64,000 nucleotides of DNA from an uncultured Dokdonia sp. (GTDB lineage Bacteria > Bacteroidota > Bacteroidia > Flavobacteriales > Flavobacteriaceae), in the NCBI GenBank assembly GCA_947503305.1, contig CANNDF010000003.1, positions 186,001 through 250,000 of the forward strand, in the 5' to 3' direction. The first letter of the stretch is position 1. Each line of letters opens with the position of its first letter. This document shows positions 51,940 to 60,462 of the stretch, piece after piece. The position numbers were made by a program, and so were the translations under genes. The notes under the pieces are model-generated. The model searched no databases and had not been told where the DNA came from. It was given only the letters and a program-made list of their open reading frames with translations.

Positions 51940-53241
51940 TTATTTTTTATAATTATCATCCCAATCTTTTCGCTTTGGATCTTTTAATTTGTTTACAGAT
52001 TTTGCAACAACCATAGAAACTGTTGCATCACCAGTTACATTAACTACAGTACGGCACATATCCAAAGGTCTATCTACAGCAAATATCAAAGCTAGCCCTG
52101 CTTCTGGAATTCCTGCATATCCCAATACTCCTACCAGCATTACCATCCCTGCACCAGGTACTGCTGCACTTCCAATAGATGCTAGTGTTGCTGTAGCAAT
52201 AATTCCTAGCTGTGTAGCAAAGGTAAGTTCCATTCCAAAAGCTTGAGCAATAAAAACTGCAGCTACAGCTTGGTATAAGCTTGTTCCATCCATATTAATG
52301 GTAGCTCCTATAGGCAATACAAAACTAGCGACTTCTTCTTCTACGCCTAAATGTTCAGTAACTCGTTCCATCGTCACTGGTAATGTTGCTGCACTTGAAC
52401 TCGTGGAAAAAGCCAGTAACTGAGCTGGAGAAATTCCATTTAAGAAAAATGTAGGTTTCTTTTTTGTAAAAATAAATACGATAAGCATATAGATCCCTAT
52501 CATAACCAAAAGCCCAGAAACAACAGTAAGTGCATACCATGCAAGAGCTTTAAATAAGTCTGCATTGGGAGATTCTACAACAAGAGCAGCTAAGAGTGCA
52601 AAAACTCCATAGGGTGCTGCCAGCATAATCAGATCTACCATTTTAAGTATGACTTCATTAACACCGTCAAAAAATGATTTTACCGTTTTTGCTTTTTCTT
52701 CAGGAATAAGGATCAACCCTACCCCAAAAAATACTGCAAAAAAGATTACTTGCAACATATTACGATTACTCGTCGCTGCCGAAAATATGTTTTGAGGGAC
52801 CAAATCTTCTAAAGCTTTTAGTGGACCACTCTCTTTTTTCATCCTCGCTGTCTCTTTATATTTTGAAGTACTGTCTGTATAGCCTTCTACAAGTTCAGTA
52901 CGCGTATCTTCAGAAATAGATTTTCCTGGATTAACAATATTTACAAGCGTAAGTCCTATTGAAACAGCAATAACTGTTGTAATTAAGTAGGTAATAATCG
53001 TACGACCACCCATAGCAGAAAGCTTAGAAATATCCTTTAGATCAGAAACTCCTTTTATCAACGCTGCTAGTATTAATGGAATGGCTATTAATTTTAAAGA
53101 ATTAATAAAAATAGTACCAAAGGGTTTGATCCAGTCACTTATAAAACTTCTTCCCCAATCAAAATTAGTCATTATTAGAGCAAAAACAACACCTAGAACC
53201 ATGCCTAGTAATATCTTCCAGTGTAATGCAAGTTTTCTCAT
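51940..53241 (-). CDS. Dicarboxylate/amino acid:cation symporter (DAACS family)
   Basis: A 433-residue Na+ or H+ coupled symporter of the GltP/DctA family. The motifs are the serine-rich reentrant loop AFSTSSSAATLPVTMERV, GATINMDGTSLYQAVAAVFI (the substrate NMDGT motif), and the late DRPLDMCRTVVNVTGDA. All the residues needed to bind glutamate, aspartate or C4-dicarboxylates are present; which substrate is used cannot be told. It lies 44 bp after the chorismate synthase gene on the same strand. Confidence 0.9.
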   Translation of the reverse strand: MRKLALHWKILLGMVLGVVFALIMTNFDWGRSFISDWIKPFGTIFINSLKLIAIPLILAALIKGVSDLKDISKLSAMGGRTIITYLITTVIAVSIGLTLVNIVNPGKSISEDTRTELVEGYTDSTSKYKETARMKKESGPLKALEDLVPQNIFSAATSNRNMLQVIFFAVFFGVGLILIPEEKAKTVKSFFDGVNEVILKMVDLIMLAAPYGVFALLAALVVESPNADLFKALAWYALTVVSGLLVMIGIYMLIVFIFTKKKPTFFLNGISPAQLLAFSTSSSAATLPVTMERVTEHLGVEEEVASFVLPIGATINMDGTSLYQAVAAVFIAQAFGMELTFATQLGIIATATLASIGSAAVPGAGMVMLVGVLGYAGIPEAGLALIFAVDRPLDMCRTVVNVTGDATVSMVVAKSVNKLKDPKRKDWDDNYKK

Positions 53242-53285
53242 ATATATAGTATAAAGAATTCAGAGACCTGAATCCATAATTAAAG

Positions 53286-54350
53286 TTATAATCGTATTGA
53301 TTTATCTCTTAATACAAAGTCTGCTAGTACCAATGCCGCCATTGCATCTACGATAGGTACAGCTCTTGGAACCACACAAGGATCATGCCTTCCTTTGCCC
53401 TGCATATCTACAACTTCACCACTGGCATTAATAGTTTGTTGTTTTTGCATTACGGTAGCAACTGGTTTAAAAGCGACTTTAAAGTATATATCCATCCCAT
53501 TACTTATCCCTCCTTGTACACCTCCACTCAAGTTTGTTTTTGTACTTCCATCAGAATTAAAAATATCATTATGGTCGCTTCCTTTCATTTTGGCTCCTTC
53601 AAAACCGCTACCGTATTCAAATCCTTTTACAGCATTTATAGATAGCATTGCTTTTCCTAGTTCTGCATGCAGTTTATCAAATACAGGTTCTCCAAGACCT
53701 ACAGGAACATTTTGTATCACGCAAGTAATTACACCTCCTACAGTATCGCCTTCTTTTTTAATTGCTTTTATTTTTTCTATAAATGCTTTCGCGAAAGCGG
53801 GATCAGGACAACGTACATCATTACTATCAATCAATGAAAAATCCAAGTCTTGATAGGGAGTATTCATTTGTAATTCCCCAACGGAAGAAGTAAATGAGTG
53901 AATTTTAACGTCTTTTAAAAATTGCTTGGCAATTGTTCCTGCAACGACTCTACTCGCTGTCTCTCTAGCAGATGAGCGACCGCCTCCTCTATAATCGCGA
54001 TTTCCATATTTTTTATCATACGTATAATCTGCATGACTAGGGCGATACGTATCTTTAATATGCCCATAGTCCTTAGATTTTTGATTGGTATTAATAATCT
54101 CAAAGCCTATAGGGGTTCCTGTTGTTTTTCCTTCAAATATTCCCGACAAGAAAGTAACAGTATCAGGTTCTTTACGTTGTGTGACTATTTTTGATTGTCC
54201 AGGCTTACGACGTTCAAGTTCCTGTTGAATAAGATCAAAATCTAGTGTTAGTCCTGCAGGACATCCGTCTATAATACCGCCTATTGCTTTACCGTGAGAT
54301 TCTCCAAATGTAGTTAACTTAAAAAGAGTGCCGTAGGTATTACCTGCCAT
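53286..54350 (-). CDS. aroC: Chorismate synthase
   Basis: A 354-residue chorismate synthase. The N-terminal signature [57 protein letters not shown] and GSDHNDIF are diagnostic. It makes chorismate from EPSP with reduced FMN, the last common step to aromatic amino acids and menaquinone. An exact palindrome copy (53785-53798) lies in frame, read as PAFAKAF. Confidence 0.95.
   Translation of the reverse strand: MAGNTYGTLFKLTTFGESHGKAIGGIIDGCPAGLTLDFDLIQQELERRKPGQSKIVTQRKEPDTVTFLSGIFEGKTTGTPIGFEIINTNQKSKDYGHIKDTYRPSHADYTYDKKYGNRDYRGGGRSSARETASRVVAGTIAKQFLKDVKIHSFTSSVGELQMNTPYQDLDFSLIDSNDVRCPDPAFAKAFIEKIKAIKKEGDTVGGVITCVIQNVPVGLGEPVFDKLHAELGKAMLSINAVKGFEYGSGFEGAKMKGSDHNDIFNSDGSTKTNLSGGVQGGISNGMDIYFKVAFKPVATVMQKQQTINASGEVVDMQGKGRHDPCVVPRAVPIVDAMAALVLADFVLRDKSIRL
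53785..53798. repeat. Exact copy of palindrome GCTTTCGCGAAAGC (in coding sequence)
   Basis: Perfect match in the chorismate synthase gene, read as AFAKA. Confidence 0.8.
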
Positions 54351-54507
54351 AGAAAAGATTTTAAATCAAATGTAAAGGTTACCATTGAATATTAAAAATT
54401 ATAACTCTTCATAATAGTATCTAAATATAGATATTCATAAAGAGAATGTATTATTACAATCATTATTACAGAATCAATTAAAAAAAGCAAAAACGACGCT
54501 GCCAGTA

Positions 54508-57426
54508 TTAAGATAGTAAAGCGGCCTTAAGAATACTCACTGGGTGCAATGCAGTGCGCTTTGTCCCATCTTTGATTTGATGTCTGCAACTTGTACCGTT
54601 AGCTACAATAAGAGTGTCATCAGTTGCTTTTTGTATTGCTGGAAATAATGTTTGTGCTCCTATTTTCATGCTTATCTCATAGTGTTCCTTTTCATATCCA
54701 AAGCTTCCTGCCATACCACAACATCCCGATGGTATGATTCTAGGGGTATAATTTTCAGGTAGATTTAAAATAGAAAAGGTATGCTCTATCGAAGAAAGTG
54801 ATTTCTGATGGCAATGCCCATGAATCTTTAAAGATTTGGGTTTGGTTGTAAATTGAGAAGTATCTATAATTCCCGCTTTCATCTCATTATGTAAAAATTC
54901 TTCTATGAGAAAACTTACATTGGCAATACTTTCTGCAATCGCCTTATCATCGATAAGTCTTTTATATTCATCTCTAAACGTGAGAATTGCCGAAGGTTCT
55001 ATACCGACTAGTACAGATGTCTGATCAAGCATTTTATGTAATATAACCGAATTATCGTTTGCAAGTCGTTTTGCTTGTTCTAAAAAACCTTTCGAAATAT
55101 AGCTTCGGCCACTCTCCATATGTTCAATAACCTCTACTTCGTATCCCAATTTAACTAAGAGTTCATAAGCATCACTACCTATATTTCCATCTAAATACTG
55201 TGTAAACTCATCTATATATAATAAGACTTTCTTTAAAGGTTTTGATTTATAGCCTATATAGTTACTAGACCGTTTTGCAATAGTATAATCCTTTTTAAAG
55301 ATATTTAGTTTAGGCAGGCTACGTTTTGATTCGATTCCTAATACCCTTTTAGTAAGCCCTCCAGCTATAGATAACATCGCATTATATGCCCATGGTACTT
55401 TAGAGGCATATTTATTTACACGTGTAGTGTGTGCAAATAATTTTGTGCGTATACTACTGCCATTTGCTTTTTGGTATTGATATTCAAATTCAGCTTTAAG
55501 TGTGGCCATATCTACTGTACTAGGACATTCACTTGCGCATGCTTTACAGCTTATACATAGATCAAATACTTCTTTGAGTTCTACATGATCAAATTGATTC
55601 TCTTTTTGTGAAGTGGTTAAAAACTCTCGTAAAGCATTTGCTCTAGCTCTAGTGGTATCTTTTTCATTACGAGTAGCTCTATAACTAGGGCACATCGTAC
55701 CGCCAGCACTTGGCAGCTTACGGCAATCACCACTACCATTACATTTTTCTGCAGTTTTCAGGATTCCATCTTGATCCGAAAAATCAAAAAGAGTTTTAAT
55801 ATCTGGTTCTTCCCTATCTACTATATAACGTAGATTTTTATCCATAGGATACGCATTTACAATCTTTCCTCGATTAAAAATTGTATTGGGATCAAAAAGT
55901 TGTTTTATTGTTTTAACTAGCTCATAATTCTTACTCCCTATCATAAATTCAAGGAATTCAGAACGCACAATCCCATCTCCATGTTCACCACTCATAGAGC
56001 CCTTATACTTTTTTACTAGTGTAGCTACTGCTATTGTAATTTCTTTAAAAAGAATAACATCCTCCTCTTTTTTAAGATTAAGAATAGGTCGTAAATGTAA
56101 TTCTCCTGCACCTGCATGAGCATAATAAACAGCTTCTTGTTTATAATCATTCATGATCTGTGTAAACTCTTCGATATAACTTGCCAGATCATGTAGTGCA
56201 ACAGCTGTATCTTCTATACAGGCCACTGCTTTTCGATCACCTATAATATTACCTAATAATCCTAGTCCCGCTTTACGCAACTCCATAGCTTGGTCAATTT
56301 CATTCCCTTCTAAGATTGGAAATGCATATGATCGCTTAGATTTTTTTATTGTTTGTACTAATTGTGATGCTTTTGCTTTGGCCCCTTCTAGCGTATGATC
56401 TCTAACCTCAAGCATAAGTATAGCCGCGGGATCTCCTTCTATAAAGAAACGATTTCTAAGTTGATCTCTATTACTTTTTGTACAGTCTAATATGACTTTA
56501 TCCATCATTTCACAGCCATATAAATCAAACTCCATAACTGGAGCGACTGTTTTCAGGCAATTTTCTAAACTAATAAAGTGAGCTGCAATCATAACTCCAT
56601 GTGCTGGAGGCAATGTATCCAATTGTAATGTTATCTCAGTAGTAAAAGCTAATGTACCTTCACTTCCAGATAATAATGTGCACATATTAAATGAAGGCCC
56701 TTTTGAATCAAATGGCTGTTGTTTGATCACCTCATCTATAGCATATCCTGTATTTCTACGATGAATTTCTGGCTTAGGAAACTCTGAAACGATCTGATGT
56801 TGAATCTCACCAGGATGTAACGTTTCATATACCCCTCTATAAATAGAGCCTTCAAGTGTATTAAGTTTGCATTTTTCTTGAAAATCATTACTAGACATAG
56901 GTTCAAAAACAACTTCGTTACCATCACTTAATATTGTTTTTAGACGCACTACTTTATCACGAGTAACTCCATATTTTATGGAAGTAGTCCCAGACGAGTT
57001 ATTACCTACCATCCCTCCTATCATACAACGATTTGCTGTAGATGTATTTGGCCCAAAAAAGAGTCCATGAGGCTCTAAGAATAAATTCAGTTCATCACGT
57101 ATCACTCCAGGGTGTACCGTTATCTGTTGTTTTTGTTTGTCAAAATGTAATATCTCTGTAAAATACTTTGATACATCTACGATAATTCCTTCTCCTACGC
57201 ACTGTCCCGCAAGAGAAGTTCCTGCCGTTCGTGGTATGAGAGTTGTATGATTTGCTTTCGCGAAAGCAACCAAACGTATAATATCCAACGTATCTCTAGG
57301 ATAAACAACCGCAAGAGGAAGCATTCTATATACAGAAGCATCTGTAGCATAAATATGTTTATGAAGACTATCTATGTGGAGTTCTCCAGATAATTCTTTA
57401 GAAAGTTGATCTAGCGCATTGTTCAT
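54508..57426 (-). CDS. FAD-linked oxidase / Fe-S oxidoreductase (D-lactate dehydrogenase / YdiJ-like)
   Basis: A 972-residue fusion. The N-terminal half is a PCMH-type FAD-binding domain (PRTAGTSLAGQCVGEGIIVD; CMIGGMVGNNSSGTTSIKYG) plus the FAD-linked oxidase C-terminal part (YYAHAGAGELHLRPIL; GEHGDGIVRSEFLE). The C-terminal half has a 4Fe-4S domain (CISCKACASECPS), preceded by a second cysteine set (CNGSGDCRKLPSAGGTMCPS), and a CCG domain (HGHCHQKS; GCCGMAGSFGYE). This matches D-lactate or D-2-hydroxyglutarate dehydrogenases that pass electrons to quinone. An exact palindrome copy (57254-57267) is in frame as VAFAKANH. Confidence 0.85.
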   Translation of the reverse strand: MNNALDQLSKELSGELHIDSLHKHIYATDASVYRMLPLAVVYPRDTLDIIRLVAFAKANHTTLIPRTAGTSLAGQCVGEGIIVDVSKYFTEILHFDKQKQQITVHPGVIRDELNLFLEPHGLFFGPNTSTANRCMIGGMVGNNSSGTTSIKYGVTRDKVVRLKTILSDGNEVVFEPMSSNDFQEKCKLNTLEGSIYRGVYETLHPGEIQHQIVSEFPKPEIHRRNTGYAIDEVIKQQPFDSKGPSFNMCTLLSGSEGTLAFTTEITLQLDTLPPAHGVMIAAHFISLENCLKTVAPVMEFDLYGCEMMDKVILDCTKSNRDQLRNRFFIEGDPAAILMLEVRDHTLEGAKAKASQLVQTIKKSKRSYAFPILEGNEIDQAMELRKAGLGLLGNIIGDRKAVACIEDTAVALHDLASYIEEFTQIMNDYKQEAVYYAHAGAGELHLRPILNLKKEEDVILFKEITIAVATLVKKYKGSMSGEHGDGIVRSEFLEFMIGSKNYELVKTIKQLFDPNTIFNRGKIVNAYPMDKNLRYIVDREEPDIKTLFDFSDQDGILKTAEKCNGSGDCRKLPSAGGTMCPSYRATRNEKDTTRARANALREFLTTSQKENQFDHVELKEVFDLCISCKACASECPSTVDMATLKAEFEYQYQKANGSSIRTKLFAHTTRVNKYASKVPWAYNAMLSIAGGLTKRVLGIESKRSLPKLNIFKKDYTIAKRSSNYIGYKSKPLKKVLLYIDEFTQYLDGNIGSDAYELLVKLGYEVEVIEHMESGRSYISKGFLEQAKRLANDNSVILHKMLDQTSVLVGIEPSAILTFRDEYKRLIDDKAIAESIANVSFLIEEFLHNEMKAGIIDTSQFTTKPKSLKIHGHCHQKSLSSIEHTFSILNLPENYTPRIIPSGCCGMAGSFGYEKEHYEISMKIGAQTLFPAIQKATDDTLIVANGTSCRHQIKDGTKRTALHPVSILKAALLS
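57254..57267. repeat. Exact copy of palindrome GCTTTCGCGAAAGC (in coding sequence)
   Basis: Perfect match near the start of the FAD/Fe-S gene, read as AFAKA. Confidence 0.8.
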
Positions 57427-57500
57427 TAAATCAAAAATACGTCAAAATTTTATGGGATATCATGCGTTATATCCACTAGACAACTTAACCTAATTATATT

Positions 57501-57989
57501 ATGAAAAAACTTTTTTTAAGCAGTATTATATTCTTAAGTATTATAGCTACTACCATGGCGCAAGACATCTCATCTAATGCTATTGGAATACGTGTAGGGG
57601 ACAATGATGGCTTTGGAACAGAAGTAAATTATCAAAGAAACTTAGGAAACACTCATCGATTAGAACTAGGGCTAGGATGGCGTGATGCGAGTAACTTTAA
57701 TGCAATACGTCTTACAGGTTTATATCAGTGGGTATGGAATCTAGATGGTAATTTTAATTGGTATGCAGGTTTTGGAGGGGCTGTAGGTTCTTTTGATTTT
57801 GATGATACTTTTATCAACGATGAATTAGACGAATTTTTCTTTAATGCCGCTGGTGTCGTAGGTATAGAATATAATTTTGATTTCCCTATACTTATTTCTC
57901 TCGATTTTAGGCCAGAAATTGGAATTATAAACGATGTAGATGACGACCTAGAATTTGATATAGCTCTAGGGATCCGATACCAATTCTAA
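57501..57989 (+). CDS. Outer-membrane beta-barrel protein
   Basis: A 162-residue protein with a signal peptide (MKKLFLSSIIFLSIIATTMA) and eight amphipathic strands typical of a small OmpA/OmpX-like barrel (IGIRVGDNDGFGTEVNYQRN, FNWYAGFGGAVGSFDF, and FDIALGIRYQF at the end with a C-terminal Phe). The function is unknown. It is divergent from the FAD/Fe-S gene by 74 bp and followed by a strong terminator. Confidence 0.75.
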   Translation: MKKLFLSSIIFLSIIATTMAQDISSNAIGIRVGDNDGFGTEVNYQRNLGNTHRLELGLGWRDASNFNAIRLTGLYQWVWNLDGNFNWYAGFGGAVGSFDFDDTFINDELDEFFFNAAGVVGIEYNFDFPILISLDFRPEIGIINDVDDDLEFDIALGIRYQF

Positions 57990-58001
57990 ACTCATTTCTA
58001 A

Positions 58002-58039
58002 TAAAAAAAAACCGAGATTAAAGTCTCGGTTTTTTTTAT
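58002..58039. terminator. Bidirectional rho-independent terminator
   Basis: ACCGAGA (58011-58017) pairs with TCTCGGT (58024-58030). It is flanked by an A run on the left and a T run on the right, so it can end both the barrel gene and the convergent cytochrome peroxidase gene. Confidence 0.85.
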
Positions 58040-58042
58040 TAG

Positions 58043-59218
58043 TTAATTTATAAATGGATCACTAAAACGATTATCTGTTTCTATTTCTACATCAGATAAC
58101 GTAACAATAAATGCCTCAAGGGCTTCTTTTTCTGTATCAGATAAATTTAATTGTAAGGGATTGTTGCTATTAGGTACCCGTAAACGATTATCAAGAGCTG
58201 GTCCCGCTTGAATACCTGTATCATAATGATTAATTACTTCTGATAGACTTGCAAAACGTCCATCGTGCATAAAATGATTTGATAAAGCGGCACTTTTAAG
58301 AGATGGGGATTTAAAAATTGTTGTTTCTCCAGCATCTAGTCCATTACTTCGAGAATTTTGATTTAATGAGAATGTAGGTGGTTGATGGCAGGCTGCACAC
58401 CCTACTCCACCTTGTTGTGGAGGATTAATAAATAATGATTTACCTATGTTTTCTTCATTTGTAAAGTTAGGGAAATCCTGCCCTATATTATTTTCTGGAG
58501 CATTTGGGTTATATACTTGAGCATACCCCTCATCAAACTTACTATTTGATGATATCATAGCTCTTATAAACTGAGCCAGTGCTCTTTGTATTCTATCTTC
58601 TGTAATAGTAGCATCTCCATAAACTATAGAGAATAATTCTGGATAATAAGGTAGTTCTGTTAACTTTTCTATAACAGCAGTAAACCCACCATGATCACTA
58701 TCAAACCCCATTTCTATACTATTTTCTATAGGCTGAGTTGTCTGCACTTCTAAAGTTTCTGCCCGTCTATCCCAAAAGAAATTTTCTCCAAGATAATACT
58801 GCGCATTTAATAATCGCATCGCATGGGCATCCGTAATCTCTCCATCAAAACCTATACTAAACCTATTAGGGTCATCAAAACCATGCTCTTGACTATGACA
58901 TGAAGCACAAGAGACTGAATTATTAACACTTAAATTTTCATCATAGAACAAAACACGTCCCAATGTAGCACCATCATTTGTTATCATATTATTTACTGGA
59001 GTATTAGTAGCGTTTACTACTTCACCAAAATGATCTGGCAAATTTATAGGAGTATACGTATCTAGATTATTAAAATCAATATTTAAGTACTCTAGATAGT
59101 TCGAAGTAGTTACAATATCGGATGTATTCTCTTCTTGCAGTATATCCTCTGAAGTGTCATTATCCTCTGAACAGGAAATAATTGCTAGTGCACAAAATGT
59201 TATCAATAAAAATCTCAT
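58043..59218 (-). CDS. Diheme cytochrome c peroxidase (MauG/CCP family) lipoprotein
   Basis: A 391-residue lipoprotein (MRFLLITFCALAIISCSEDN). Two c-type heme sites are visible, CASCHSQEHGF (N-terminal heme) and CAACHQPPTF (C-terminal heme). HFMHDGRFASL and FWDRRAETLEVQ are further family features. Such enzymes reduce hydrogen peroxide with electrons from a cytochrome, or modify tryptophans as MauG does. The lipobox places it at the membrane facing the periplasm. The exact substrate is unknown. Confidence 0.9.
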   Translation of the reverse strand: MRFLLITFCALAIISCSEDNDTSEDILQEENTSDIVTTSNYLEYLNIDFNNLDTYTPINLPDHFGEVVNATNTPVNNMITNDGATLGRVLFYDENLSVNNSVSCASCHSQEHGFDDPNRFSIGFDGEITDAHAMRLLNAQYYLGENFFWDRRAETLEVQTTQPIENSIEMGFDSDHGGFTAVIEKLTELPYYPELFSIVYGDATITEDRIQRALAQFIRAMISSNSKFDEGYAQVYNPNAPENNIGQDFPNFTNEENIGKSLFINPPQQGGVGCAACHQPPTFSLNQNSRSNGLDAGETTIFKSPSLKSAALSNHFMHDGRFASLSEVINHYDTGIQAGPALDNRLRVPNSNNPLQLNLSDTEKEALEAFIVTLSDVEIETDNRFSDPFIN

Positions 59219-59295
59219 AGAATCATGTTTAGTTATACATGTATGACTAAACAGAAAGAGAAAAGTTTAATAAGATATTGAGAGATTTATACTAG

Positions 59296-60423
59296 TTACG
59301 CTTTGACAAGTGCTTTTTCATACAGTTCTTCATAAAGAGGGACAATATTATTAATATCAAACTTAGCAGCTTCTCTTTTTGCATTATGTTTAAATTCTCT
59401 AAGAATCACATCATCTTGTAAAATACGAATAGCATTTTGTGCCATATCTGCAATATTACCTACATTAGATAGATACCCAGTAACTCCATCAATATTTACT
59501 TCAGGAATCCCTCCTGCATTACTAGAAACTACAGGAACTTCATTGACCATTGCTTCTAGAGCAGCTAGACCAAAACTTTCGGCTTCTGAGGGTAATAAAA
59601 ACAAGTCTGAGAAGCATAAGATTTTATCGATCTCATTACTATTTCCAAGAAATTTCACCTTGTCTTCAAGCCCTAATTCTCGTACAAGACGTTCACCAGT
59701 TTCCCGTTCTGGCCCTTCGCCTACCATTAGTAATTTTGAAGGGATTTCTAATTGAATTCTGTGAAAAACTTCAATAACATCTTCAATTCTTTTTACTTTT
59801 CTAAAATTACTAATATGTGTTACAATACGCTCATCTTCATTTGCCATTAACTCTCGTTGACAATCTGTAAATCCAGAATTTGCGGCACTAACATCTATAA
59901 AATTAGGAACAACATCAATCTCCCTTGTAATATCAAAAAGACGTAATGTATCTGTCTTAAGGCTTTGAGAAACAGAAGTAACAACATCACTATTATTGAT
60001 GCTAAAACTTACAGCAGGACGATAAAAAGGATGACTCCCTACCAATGTTATATCTGTACCGTGTAAAGTCGTTACCATAGGGATATGAATATTTTCTTGC
60101 TTAAGCATTTCTTTGGCCATATACCCTGCATATGCATGAGGAATTGCATAGTGTACATGCAATATATCTATTTTATGTTTTTTAATGATTCTAACCAATT
60201 TACTAGACAGTGCTAGTTCATATGGTTGATAATGGAATAATGCATAATCTGGAACATTTACTTCATGAAAATGTATTTTTTCATTCAGTAAAGCTAGACG
60301 TACTGGCTGTTTATATGTAATAAAATGTACCTCATGCCCTCTTTTTGATAGTGCGATTCCAAGTTCTGTAGCGACAACACCACTACCTCCAAAGGTTGGG
60401 TAACATACTATAGCAATTTTCAT
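59296..60423 (-). CDS. bshA: BshA: N-acetyl-alpha-D-glucosaminyl L-malate synthase
   Basis: A 375-residue GT4 enzyme. The start KIAIVCYPTFGGSGVVATEL, then VHYAIPHAYAGYMAKE, LHGTDITLVGSHPFYRPA and the donor site LPSEAESFGLAALEAM are typical of BshA. It joins UDP-GlcNAc and L-malate, the first step of bacillithiol synthesis. So the organism is likely to use bacillithiol as its low-molecular-weight thiol. It lies 39 bp after the GH3/beta-lactamase gene and probably shares its transcript. Confidence 0.9.
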   Translation of the reverse strand: MKIAIVCYPTFGGSGVVATELGIALSKRGHEVHFITYKQPVRLALLNEKIHFHEVNVPDYALFHYQPYELALSSKLVRIIKKHKIDILHVHYAIPHAYAGYMAKEMLKQENIHIPMVTTLHGTDITLVGSHPFYRPAVSFSINNSDVVTSVSQSLKTDTLRLFDITREIDVVPNFIDVSAANSGFTDCQRELMANEDERIVTHISNFRKVKRIEDVIEVFHRIQLEIPSKLLMVGEGPERETGERLVRELGLEDKVKFLGNSNEIDKILCFSDLFLLPSEAESFGLAALEAMVNEVPVVSSNAGGIPEVNIDGVTGYLSNVGNIADMAQNAIRILQDDVILREFKHNAKREAAKFDINNIVPLYEELYEKALVKA

Positions 60424-60462
60424 TCTTTTTTATTTGATAGGTTGTCAAAAAAATTTATCCCG

